NCBI RefSeq assembly: GCF_017305915.1
Contig: NZ_JAFKJN010000018.1
Location: forward strand, 124,001-188,000
DNA: 64,000 bases
Source: Reyranella sp.
GTDB taxonomy: Bacteria; Pseudomonadota; Alphaproteobacteria; Reyranellales; Reyranellaceae
Direction: 5' to 3'
Positions 9,601-16,350 of the stretch are shown here, one piece after another. Under the pieces are notes generated by a model that saw only the letters and a list, made by a program, of their open reading frames with translations, was not told where the DNA came from and did not search any database. The position numbers and the translations under genes are program-made. The first letter of the stretch is position 1. Every line of letters starts with the position of its first letter.

Positions 9601-10129
9601 CGATGTCGGCGAGCTGCCGGGTCAGGGAGCCTGGCGTGACCAGCCCGTTCTGGTCAGAGTGCATGGGATGTGTCGGCAGGCCGCTTGCGTTGACGCCGAG
9701 TTGCACGGTGACGATGAACTCTGCAGTCAAGGCGACGCCCTCGTCGTTCGTGCCGATGGTCACGGCGGCGTCGGGATTGGGCGTTGCGGAGCTGTTGTCA
9801 TTGCCGTGCGGCAACAGCGCATGCCCGAGTTCGTGCGCGAGGCGTATGGCGAAATCGAAGGTCGGGTCCGGTCCGACGGGTGCCGACGGCAGCATGATCT
9901 TCGCCGGGCTGAAGGTGGCTCCGCCTCCCGCCGACTGACCGAAGATGAGCCCAGCATCGGCGTTGGGGTTCTGCGCCTTCGCCGCTGCGACATTAGCGGC
10001 AAAGGTATTGAGCATCGTTGCGAAGAAGGGCGATTGGCTGGCGACGCTCGTGAGCTGATCGATCGCGGTCTGGTTCCCGGGAAACGTCGTGGCAAGGAAC
10101 TGGGTGGTCGTCGGCGTCAGGTCAACCAT
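6434..10129 (-). CDS. Very large repeat-rich secreted protein with HELGH zinc-peptidase motif (N-terminal part)
   Basis: The reading frame from the ATG at 10127-10129 encodes 1231 residues before the first frame break. Residues 1-180 form a compact domain with HELGH at 99-103 and an EGVALTAEF segment about 30 residues later, an arrangement like gluzincin metallopeptidases (HExxH plus a distal Glu). After a spacer comes a long region of short Gly/Asn/Asp/Thr-rich repeats (from about residue 400), including eight 18-residue units of the type GSGNTNNI-x-G-x-GGTVNE, probably a beta-solenoid. The C-terminal RTX-like module is in another frame at 5194-6000. It starts 2 bases after the stop of the exported protein gene 10132-11214, suggesting translational coupling. 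There is no Sec signal, consistent with type I export. No transporter genes are nearby. An extracellular protease or adhesin is the most likely role; the substrate is unknown. Confidence 0.75.
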   Translation of the reverse strand: MVDLTPTTTQFLATTFPGNQTAIDQLTSVASQSPFFATMLNTFAANVAAAKAQNPNADAGLIFGQSAGGGATFSPAKIMLPSAPVGPDPTFDFAIRLAHELGHALLPHGNDNSSATPNPDAAVTIGTNDEGVALTAEFIVTVQLGVNASGLPTHPMHSDQNGLVTPGSLTRQLADIARSQNVNISAITSLTDSSVLTATSSAAQQAAQGWNQSTETVNRTLLYRDYYYNGWIVSKCQNTQLGSAVNNLTIDWNSVTGRFNYSTGLSGSCTYSLPPGVKLLNGKTVGMSGTGDAQGKPTSVTATISDPNGTLLQRDTYTLNLDGTSSEKLEAFDPAGGGNPRNAVSVNTDTVGNVTGAVVGAGAVIALSGASASFSGGSSGTLSGNNNTVDVADGATATIDGTGNTANATGGDARIIDVGSGNTSNIFEIRGVIVDEGSDNTNNIKGKDGTVNEKGSGNTNNIEGEGGTVNEQGSGNTNNIQGEGGTVNEQGSGNTNNVTGNGGTVNESGTGNTNNIEGQGGTVTDQGSGNTTNVTGDGATVNQQGSGNTTNIDGNGGTVKEQGNSDAINVRGNDTTIEGPAIISLPPGARVESPSETPEGLQPEKIIGPDGEEIYVLPTIVIEGKRASLETDGAAVTLGDGASATASGTNNLIVVGDSATLALDGASDGNAVSIRGADAFLSDLGVGNVSGIFGDRATVTAGDVSAIVNSWGANETITLAGGTANIDDGSAAVSTQGGTVTVGEGAVAQITGGDNFITGSGGSNITIDGGENSFVMINGNGATLTDSNADDFVIANGNNETISLSGSFSSLTVNGNDAIVTMGGSINNITINGSGLTLLDTGDGDRVTLNGSGNSVRMTGTDSSVGGAGSGNDITIDATGVDVDQFGSTITVTDGSVGIVGGIGNDVIVNSLGHLTVQDLFNSVSMIGDNSSVIDEGFHNFISAFGTGNSITSFSDFGTISFGEDGFGNSGYLWGDGASFFDDGLGNSGYLEGDNQSATVSGAGGTLVSDGDFNTVALFDVEDPVFINGNHSTVANGGVDNVVYLAGSDNSTDVTGTHDTTIVTGDRASVIDEGVGNTTRLDGTNSTADLHGSDGSAGVSGSGNTVTVGGTDNSIDLDGSSTGNTTVLTGEGSWVRDVGTDDTTTLAGDHEVGEFYGSNGTIVSTGRGNYLILTGTQSVTVTGEDTGINNMGDNIAVTLSAAGDTMNMNGSGDTTTVTGDQPSPSPAAIRW
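8423..8870. repeat. 54-bp tandem coding repeats
   Basis: About eight units with an exact 54-base period (equivalent positions at 8477, 8531, 8585, 8639, 8693, 8747, 8801, 8855) encode 18-residue GSGNTNNI-type repeats of the secreted protein. Units differ by many silent and some coding changes, so the array is old rather than freshly expanded. Confidence 0.85.
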
Positions 10130-10131
10130 GC

Positions 10132-11214
10132 CTATTGCTCCGTTTCGTCCAACGTGAAGCTGCGCAGGGTCGCGTCTGGCCAGAGCTGGATCGTGACCCG
10201 CTGGGCTTTTCGGCCGCGCTTCGACTCGCGGTGGAGGCGCTCGTTGCCGTGCGCTGCCGTTGCTGCCGGCAGGCCCGAACCATGGCTCGGCACCGAAGGC
10301 GGCAAGAACAGCCAATCGGCGCCGAACGTCTTCTCGATCTGCTCGATGCTGGCCCTGTCCGACCGGGCGTAGCTACAGTCGAAGGTCAATCCACCCTGCG
10401 ACGCACCGTTGGGTTGTGGTGTGTACAGCCCTCCGTACTGGCACTTGGCATACTTGGCCGCGGCATCCGGCGACCGTTCTTGCTCTTCCTTCGTCGGTCG
10501 CACCCAGTGGTCGAGCCCGAGGCCGCCGTCGCGCTGTCGAATGACGAAGGCATCGATCCCCAGGACCCGGCGCAGGCTGTCCGGCACATAGAAGTCCGGG
10601 CGCAGAACGACGTCGTTGTCGACTACCCACTTGAGGTTGCGCAGGAGCTCGACGCCGGTCGCGGGCGGGGTGACGGCTCGATAACGAGCAGGGTCGGCGA
10701 CGACCGGACCGAGCTTCTCCGCCGCCTCCTGCGTCTCCGCCGTCAGGCGGAACGGCACGGCGAGAGTTCCCGTGAGCGTCCCGATGAAAGACAAGTCGGA
10801 AGAGCTCAGGGCACCTTGCCCATCGTTTCGGCATGGCTTCGCAGCGGCAAGTGACGCCGGCAGCGGCACCTCATAGGAGGCATACACGTCGCGAATGCGT
10901 TCATAGCTTTGCGCCATGGCGGCTTGCGGCGCGAAACGGACGAAGAGATCGATGGCCTGCTGCGCGGCGCCGCAATGCATCGAGGCTGCCGATCTGTCGG
11001 ACTTGTCGCCGCTGGATGAGTCCGGGAGCGTTCTTCGGGTCTGCTCCTGTTGCCAGTATCGGGCGCTCGAGGACATCTGGTCGGCCGCGCGCAGCAACGC
11101 CACGGTCGCTTCGCTCTCGGCGTTTGCCGGTTGGGCGTTACCCGCGAGCGGGACGATCGAGCAGAGAAGGATGAACGAAACGAGCCGAACGAATGTCATC
11201 TCTGGAGTCCTCAT
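10132..11214 (-). CDS. Exported protein of unknown function, paralogue of 12587-13381
   Basis: A 360-residue protein with a Sec signal peptide (MTFVRLVSFILLCSIVPLAG, cut near NAQ). I do not recognise a family. The central part (GVELLRNLKWVVDNDVVLR, then LRRVLGIDAF and GGLGLDHW) is clearly alignable with the protein ending at 12587 (GLELFGNLKWLVRNGALLR, MRQVLGIEPF, GGLGFDF), so both belong to one uncharacterised family. Four cysteines in the mature part could form disulphides. ATG at 11214 (GGAG upstream) and ATG at 11199 (AGGA upstream) are both possible starts. It is the first gene of an operon with the RTX-like protein. Operator copy 1 lies about 90 bases upstream. Confidence 0.72.
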   Translation of the reverse strand: MRTPEMTFVRLVSFILLCSIVPLAGNAQPANAESEATVALLRAADQMSSSARYWQQEQTRRTLPDSSSGDKSDRSAASMHCGAAQQAIDLFVRFAPQAAMAQSYERIRDVYASYEVPLPASLAAAKPCRNDGQGALSSSDLSFIGTLTGTLAVPFRLTAETQEAAEKLGPVVADPARYRAVTPPATGVELLRNLKWVVDNDVVLRPDFYVPDSLRRVLGIDAFVIRQRDGGLGLDHWVRPTKEEQERSPDAAAKYAKCQYGGLYTPQPNGASQGGLTFDCSYARSDRASIEQIEKTFGADWLFLPPSVPSHGSGLPAATAAHGNERLHRESKRGRKAQRVTIQLWPDATLRSFTLDETEQ

Positions 11215-11304
11215 TTGGACTCCGCAGCGTCACAAGCGCTCAACGCACAGGTCAAGCTCCCCGCTCCCACCTGATGATATCGTCGCTCAGAACGTTGCAT
11301 GGTC

Positions 11305-11344
11305 TGCGTGCATCATCAAACCACGTGCACGCATATCTAGAATC
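11305..11344. promoter_or_regulatory. Conserved paired-site element, copy 1
   Basis: TGCGTGCA at 11305-11312, a 13-base spacer, TGCACGCA at 11326-11333, then TATCTAGAATC. The two 8-base sites are perfect inverted repeats with centres 21 bases apart, two turns of the helix. The same arrangement occurs at 12555 (degenerate) and 15697. It lies upstream of the exported protein/RTX operon. The rest of the interval 11215-11608 holds only the doubtful small frame at 11337-11579. Confidence 0.65.
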
Positions 11345-11579
11345 CTGTGACAGCCTTTACTGATGACGGACTGCACGTATTAATCGTAGCGCCGAGCATC
11401 GATCGCTCGCCCTGGCGCATATGTCGCGCTACTTTCTGCTCCTTCAGCCTGTCCGTTGCCGACGGCGGCGTGCGCGACAGGTCGGCGATCTCCCTGCGCA
11501 GCTCCGGCGTCATCTCACATCGACTGAGGCAAGCGGGTCCTTGAGCCGGTCGAGATTGTCCATACAAATACATGGTCAT
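11337..11579 (-). CDS. Doubtful small hypothetical protein
   Basis: An 80-residue frame (MTMYLYGQSR) with an internal start MTPELRREIADLSRT that reads like a helical segment. Its 3' end overlaps the tail of operator copy 1, and it has no recognisable domain, signal or strong ribosome-binding site. It could be a degenerate remnant or chance. It is included because otherwise this interval has no gene. Confidence 0.25.
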   Translation of the reverse strand: MTMYLYGQSRPAQGPACLSRCEMTPELRREIADLSRTPPSATDRLKEQKVARHMRQGERSMLGATINTCSPSSVKAVTGF

Positions 11580-11608
11580 CCTGCCCCCGTCCTTTTTTCG
11601 ACCCTGTG

Positions 11609-12463
11609 CTACTCCAAACGCCGACGCGTTCCGAAGTGTTCGGGTTGATAGAATTCGTAGATGTCGGGATATTTCTTCTCGAGATTGCGTTTGATCTCTA
11701 ATCGCCCTTCATTGACGTGGTTTGCGAGGGTCACGACCACCCTCGCCGTCAGTTCCGGGTCGAGCGCGTCGAACGGAGCGCAGGCTTTCGGAGCCAGCAC
11801 GCGATCGCAGTATTCGGCGCCGTACACCTTCTCCAGCAAGCCGTGAAAGGTAAGCAACCCCTTGCTCATCGCATCCAACCCCGCAACAAACCGCTCGTTC
11901 GCGAGATGGTGCTCGATTTGCCCCCGAGCCTGGGCAATCCAGAAATCTATGTAGGACTGCTCATCGGCTATTCGCACGGCTAAGACCGTCGCGAGGCGCA
12001 GGGGATGGGCGACGGCGAACGTCCCAAGCTCGTGGAGCACGGCTTCGTCGTGTGCTTTGGACGCACGCTCGACGGAATACAGCTCGGGAAAGATCGACTT
12101 GGAGCGCGGCAAATCCAGGACGATATGTCGAGCGTCGTTCGCGGGAAGGTTCGAGCAATGGAAGCCCAGTCGAACACAGTCAACGGCCTGATTATCGCTG
12201 AGGTCGAAATCCGAGAGTCTTCGGTGTTTCATGAAATGCCAGCCAATATAGCCAAAAGTGGCGGCGAGGCCTCTAAGTACCCGCCACGCCGAAAGGCTTC
12301 CGGTGAACGCGTCTTCGCGGGACAGCTTGCGAATTGTCGTCAAGTCGATGCCAACTTGCGACGCCACGAAGTCGACCAAGTCCGGCATTCGCGGCGATTG
12401 AGTAGAGCGACCCGCAGGATCGTTTTCATCGTGGGTTGCCACCTTGCTCACCTCGCGCCGCAT
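11609..12463 (-). CDS. Hypothetical protein of unknown function
   Basis: A 284-residue protein read from the ATG at 12461-12463 (MRREVSKVATHDENDPAG). The frame also opens at a TTG at 12541, but that would place the start only 14 bases from the conserved operator. The internal ATG lies 92 bases from it, close to the spacing seen for copy 1, so I prefer it. The sequence is soluble, largely helical, and contains a histidine-rich stretch (IGWHFMKHRR) and a C-terminus rich in charged residues (NVNEG-like, EIKRNLEKKYPDIYEFYQ). No signal peptide and no family is recognised. Confidence 0.6.
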   Translation of the reverse strand: MRREVSKVATHDENDPAGRSTQSPRMPDLVDFVASQVGIDLTTIRKLSREDAFTGSLSAWRVLRGLAATFGYIGWHFMKHRRLSDFDLSDNQAVDCVRLGFHCSNLPANDARHIVLDLPRSKSIFPELYSVERASKAHDEAVLHELGTFAVAHPLRLATVLAVRIADEQSYIDFWIAQARGQIEHHLANERFVAGLDAMSKGLLTFHGLLEKVYGAEYCDRVLAPKACAPFDALDPELTARVVVTLANHVNEGRLEIKRNLEKKYPDIYEFYQPEHFGTRRRLE

Positions 12464-12554
12464 TCGCGCATTTACATCGGAAGTGTATGCAAAGTTGGCG
12501 CCGACCACCAAGCCCTCCCTTCGCCCAACTGAACAGCTCAAGAACGCAGAGTGT

Positions 12555-12594
12555 CACGTGTATTTACAATCATCTTGCCCGCATACCTAGAAGC
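12555..12594. promoter_or_regulatory. Conserved paired-site element, copy 2 (degenerate)
   Basis: CACGTGTA at 12555-12562, a 13-base spacer, TGCCCGCA at 12576-12583, then TACCTAGAAGC. It matches copies 1 and 3 in spacing and in the CTAGAA tail, with several substitutions in the left site. It lies upstream of the gene 11609-12463 and overlaps the last codons of the gene ending at 12587. Confidence 0.5.
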
Positions 12595-13381
12595 CCATCC
12601 CGGCCATTGATGATTGCGTTGCGCGAATTTCAGACACCACCGGAGGTAGTCGATCGCACCAAGCAACGTCTTCTGGAGTTCGCCGCCGTCCGGACTTCAG
12701 GGGTGCCGCCACTCCGCGAGGGAGAACGATCGCACCTTTTCCCCCTGGCCAAAGCTGAATGAACAGGCCGCGCTCCACCCCATCAGATCGTTCGTCGTAG
12801 CGCATGGCTTCGATCCCGTGGACGGTACCTTTCCAACCGGATCCGAATGTCAGCTCGACCTGATCCGCGGTCGGCATGTCACCCCGCACATAGGTGCACT
12901 CGAAGATGAGCTCGGCATGGTCCGTCCGCGGCACAAGAGCGGCTTGATAGGTGCACACGTCACTCCCGCGCGAGGCCTTCGCCATTCGCTCGGAGCTCGT
13001 CAATCGCCTGAAGTCGAATCCAAGGCCACCATAGGCGTTTCTGGTGATGAAAGGTTCGATCCCCAACACCTGCCGCATCGAGCGCTCGGTATACAAATCC
13101 CGGCGCAGCAGGGCGCCATTCCGGACGAGCCACTTGAGGTTGCCGAACAGCTCGAGACCGTTCCAGGGCGGGTTCACGCTTCCATAGAACGCGCTGTCCT
13201 CGGCAATTGGCCCCAGCTTCGCGTCGGCCTCCTGCCTTTCCCATGCGCCATGGACCATCGTGAAGAGTGTGCTCGCGAAGGCCGCCATATGATCAAGCCA
13301 CTCGTGCCCCGCCTGGCGTTCACAACCGACCGGAACCTGCAGCGACTCTGGCGCCTGGCCTCCCCGGCGCAGAGCCAGCAC
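12587..13381 (-). CDS. Paralogue of the exported protein 10132-11214 (start lost by frameshift)
   Basis: The 264-residue frame shares GLELFGNLKWLVRNGALLR, MRQVLGIEPF and GGLGFDF with the protein at 10132-11214. Similarity continues upstream of the first usable start codon in the same frame: QAFVDAFVRAAPATA matches AIDLFVRFAPQAA of the paralogue. There is no start codon there. A one-base change near 13440 would join it to the upstream segment that ends GITVPDK. It is therefore the 3' part of a longer broken gene rather than an independent gene. Confidence 0.6.
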   Translation of the reverse strand: MLALRRGGQAPESLQVPVGCERQAGHEWLDHMAAFASTLFTMVHGAWERQEADAKLGPIAEDSAFYGSVNPPWNGLELFGNLKWLVRNGALLRRDLYTERSMRQVLGIEPFITRNAYGGLGFDFRRLTSSERMAKASRGSDVCTYQAALVPRTDHAELIFECTYVRGDMPTADQVELTFGSGWKGTVHGIEAMRYDERSDGVERGLFIQLWPGGKGAIVLPRGVAAPLKSGRRRTPEDVAWCDRLPPVVSEIRATQSSMAGMGF

Positions 13382-14356
13382 CCTCGCTCTCTCATGGGTT
13401 TCCTGAATGGCCGTTGCAGGCGCGGCACGAACGAACGCATCGACGAAAGCTTGTCCGGAACGGTGATCCCGAACGCGCCCTGCGTGAAGTTGGCAATGCT
13501 CAGGCCCGTCGTTGCGTCCGATGTGTAGAAGGTTTCCGTGCCGCCGACGGTCTGTCCCGGACCGAGCGGCTTCACGGTCAGCATACGGAACCCGGGATCG
13601 ACGCTGGCGTCGTATCCGTCGGGGTAGCCGTCGGCCGAAGCCGAGACCTGATCCAGGAAGGTGGCGTATCCCGCCTGGGTGAACCCGTAGCTCTGGTAGG
13701 TGTTCTCCTGATGGACCCTCGTGGGCGGCGCGCTGACGTCGCCGAAATAATCGTCCTGCTGTTGATGCGATTCGCTCGCGAGAGTCGGATGCGGCGATAC
13801 GACCTGCTGGCCGTTGTAGAAGAGCGTGTCGTCGGCGGTCGATCGGGGGGCTGATAACATTGCGTCGCGAGATCGGCTGGCCCGATACCGATCAACACCT
13901 CACCCATTAACCGTGGCGGATTCGGAAGCTCAGCATTCGCAATGTCGCCTGGATAGAGCGGCAGCGGACTTCCCAGCGGTTCTGTTATCCGCCTGCCACC
14001 CGGATAAGGATCTCCATTTTCGAAGGCGAGCACAGCACGAAGGGTTACCGACTTGGTGTGGTCGGCGACCCGCTGCGTCGGAATAGCAGCATCAAGGCAG
14101 TTCGCGACGGCCGGATCCTGAAGCCACAGCGCGAGCGTTACACCGCGCTCTGGCATCGGCTTGCATGGATAAACGGCCATCGCAGCCCGATACGCGCGGC
14201 GTCTTGTTCGCGAAACGCCAATCTCTCGCCCAGTGCGGTGAGGATGATGCGGCCATCCGACGTTCGTTCCAGCGTCGCCGCGCTGGCGCCACCGACGGCA
14301 GTCGAACACAACGCTACTGCAATGAATGATCGGATCAGATAGACCTACGTTGTCAT
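13382..14356 (-). pseudogene. Frameshifted upstream part of the exported-protein paralogue
   Basis: Three coding-like segments follow each other in different frames. First: ATG at 14354-14356, a stop at codon 4, then a signal-peptide-like SFIAVALCSTAVGGASAA and GRIILTALGERLAF, ending at a stop near 14133. Second: VTLALWLQDPAVANCLDAA to GIGPADLATQCYQ. Third: DDTLFYNGQQVV to GAFGITVPDK. Each junction (about 14140, the C6 run at 13850-13855, and about 13440) would be healed by one added base. Whether this is one gene with the segment 12587-13381 or two is uncertain. I do not recognise a family. Confidence 0.55.
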
Positions 14357-14385
14357 CTCGCTAGTGAAGATCGTCCTGAGCGACA

Positions 14386-14757
14386 TCATCCAAATCTCAC
14401 ACCCACTAACGCAAACAATTGTCGCGCCAGCGCGAATTCGCCGGGACTCCCTCTGGCGGCTGCCAAGGCGTCGCCGTCAATGATGTAGACGTTCTTCCCT
14501 TTCAGATTATTGAGAACGATTGCCCACCCGCTTTGGCCATTTGCTTCGGCAGCGACTGCTCCAGCCTTCAAAATCGCCGCCGTTGCGGATGTCATCGCAG
14601 CGATGATATCCGGGGCCATCTCCTTGTTTACGCCCTCGCCGGGCAACCGATAATCTATGCAGAAGGTAACTTGCCCCCACCCGGCACCGCTACTTCTATG
14701 GGAGTTCCTGTCTTTATCGGCTTGTCGGCCATCTATCGCCCCCTTCGGCAAATCCAC
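14386..14757 (-). CDS. Small hypothetical protein
   Basis: The 123-residue frame ends VRFG. The part from about residue 30 (TFCIDYRLPGEGVNKEM, then IIAAMTSATAAILKAG and NVYIIDGDALAAARG) looks protein-like. The first 30 residues are less convincing: another frame there reads ADKPIKTGTPIEVAVPGG and then stops, so a frameshift near 14670 is possible here too. It lies 26 bases after the exported protein gene 14784-15656 and is probably in the same operon. No family recognised. Confidence 0.45.
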   Translation of the reverse strand: MDLPKGAIDGRQADKDRNSHRSSGAGWGQVTFCIDYRLPGEGVNKEMAPDIIAAMTSATAAILKAGAVAAEANGQSGWAIVLNNLKGKNVYIIDGDALAAARGSPGEFALARQLFALVGVRFG

Positions 14758-14783
14758 CCAAGCTGCTTGGCGCCGTTATGAAT

Positions 14784-15656
14784 TCAGTCGACGGGCGTCC
14801 GGCGGGAATCATTCAGGAAATCGTAGAGCGATTTCACGAGGCACTCGCGAGCAGCCGGTTTCTCGGAGCACGAATGAAGCGCAAGAAGGAACATTCGATC
14901 TGCATGCCGGTGCCAGCGGTCCTTAACCGACTTCCCTTCCCTCAACAGCCGGTCGGCCGCCCGGCCCGGGGAGAAACTTTCACCGCCCAGCGGGTTGTAA
15001 AGATTGTATGAAAAATCGGTTTTTCGGCAGATATCGGCATACGCGCTCATCCCGCGCGGCCGGATGGTGTAGCGGCGGGCATGCACTATCCGAGCGTCCG
15101 AGATCACAAAGCCGTCATGCCCCTGGACGTTTCGTACCGGTGGATCTTTTGCATCTCCAGAACCGGCCAGGCCATAGCTGCGATCAATTTCTAGGGCAGT
15201 TCCTTGTGGGCGTCGTTGATTCTCAAGAGCAACCACTACGCGAGAATCGTCTGTCGGCAGCACCAACAAGAGTTGGGGGTCAGAAACTTCCAGAACCCGG
15301 TCTACGAGTTGTGCGTCTTGCAGGTTCCTGAGCGCGGGAACATCGCGCCGGATTGGGTCGATTTGAGTCCGGACATCAGCAAACGCCGAGTTGACGCACG
15401 GACCTTGTTGCCGACTCGTGATCATCGAGACCGAAATCGGCGCGCCATCCGGCCAGTGATAGTAGGGCATCTTGTAGCCGGGCCCTTCTTTGGGAAGCAT
15501 CTGCTCCACATCTGCCATCGACGGCCGAAGGGGTTCGGCTTGGCCGGGGCTCGCGGTGGTAATCGATAAGACGATCAGGAGCATGCTCCTTGCTCCTGAC
15601 AGGAACCGCCCGCCGATCCTTAAGATCGATATCGAAAACCGTAGGACCATGCGCAT
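14784..15656 (-). CDS. Exported protein of unknown function
   Basis: A 290-residue protein with an N-terminal hydrophobic segment (SMLLIVLSITTASPGQAE) that looks like a signal peptide after an unusually long positively charged lead. Either ATG at 15656 or at 15650 could be used. The mature part has YNLYNPLGGESF near residue 225 and four cysteines; I do not recognise the family. It is the first gene of a probable operon running down to 12587. Operator copy 3 ends about 40 bases upstream of the start. Confidence 0.6.
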   Translation of the reverse strand: MRMVLRFSISILRIGGRFLSGARSMLLIVLSITTASPGQAEPLRPSMADVEQMLPKEGPGYKMPYYHWPDGAPISVSMITSRQQGPCVNSAFADVRTQIDPIRRDVPALRNLQDAQLVDRVLEVSDPQLLLVLPTDDSRVVVALENQRRPQGTALEIDRSYGLAGSGDAKDPPVRNVQGHDGFVISDARIVHARRYTIRPRGMSAYADICRKTDFSYNLYNPLGGESFSPGRAADRLLREGKSVKDRWHRHADRMFLLALHSCSEKPAARECLVKSLYDFLNDSRRTPVD

Positions 15657-15696
15657 TGGTTGAGCCGGTTTTGTCCGCCTCTAGACTTTCACTGTG

Positions 15697-15736
15697 TGCG
15701 TGCAGACTCTACGAGATTGCACGCATGTCTAGAATC
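15697..15736. promoter_or_regulatory. Conserved paired-site element, copy 3
   Basis: TGCGTGCA at 15697-15704, a 13-base spacer, TGCACGCA at 15718-15725, then TGTCTAGAATC. A CTAGAC at 15681-15686 mirrors the GTCTAG at 15727-15732, so here the palindrome is extended to about 52 bases. It lies upstream of the exported protein operon 15656-12587. I see no gene in the rest of the interval 15657-15891. Confidence 0.65.
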
Positions 15737-15891
15737 TCATGAAGGGTAGTCAGGAACGTGTCACGCGAATACAGATCCACCAATTCCCTTTCGTCTCGTT
15801 TGTCGGCCATTGCGCTTCTGCTCTACAGTCTTCCGTTCCTCCAGACGGTCGGTCGCTGGCAGCGTGCGCAAGCGAGAGAGCAAAGCATAGC

Positions 15892-16280
15892 TCACGCCTT
15901 CGCCACCGACTCCGCCGGCGCCAGGCTGTCGAGCCAGCGCCGCGCCTCATGCTGCTGGCGGAAGATGCGGATCGGCCGATCGATGCCCCGTGCGGCGTCG
16001 ACATAGACCAGGGCCGAGGCGTGGGCGGCCTCGTTGTCGGCGACGATGGCGATCGGTCCCAGCCTCTCGCGCCGAGCCCGGTCGCGGGCGGCGTTGCCGA
16101 CGCTGCGCATCAGTGCGGTGTCGAACACCTCGACATGCCGCTGACCACGAACATGCGCCGATAGGGCCCGACCGGCTGCATCGCCTCGATGTAGGCCCCG
16201 AACGCGTGCGGCGCGACGTCGCCCCGGGCGACGGCGATCACCAGGCGTTGGGGACGGGAAATCGTCCAGGAGAGCGGCAT
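15892..16280 (-). pseudogene. STAS/SpoIIAA-like protein, single-base frameshift
   Basis: The ATG at 16278-16280 opens MPLSWTISRPQRLVIAVARG, a typical first strand of SpoIIAA-like/STAS-fold proteins, and runs to YRRMFVVSG. The continuation HVEVFDTALMRSV to ADNEAAHASALVY, IRIFRQQHEARRWLDS is in the next frame and ends at 15892. One base is missing near 16140 (GGCAT where GGCCAT would restore the frame); the total length, 389 bases, is one short of a multiple of three. Intact relatives are small cytoplasmic proteins of unknown role. Confidence 0.65.
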
Positions 16281-16350
16281 GCGAATTGAATTTCGCATGA
16301 TAACGCGCTTTCATCCCTCCCCAAACCCAGTCCTCGTAGGGAGCATGCAC

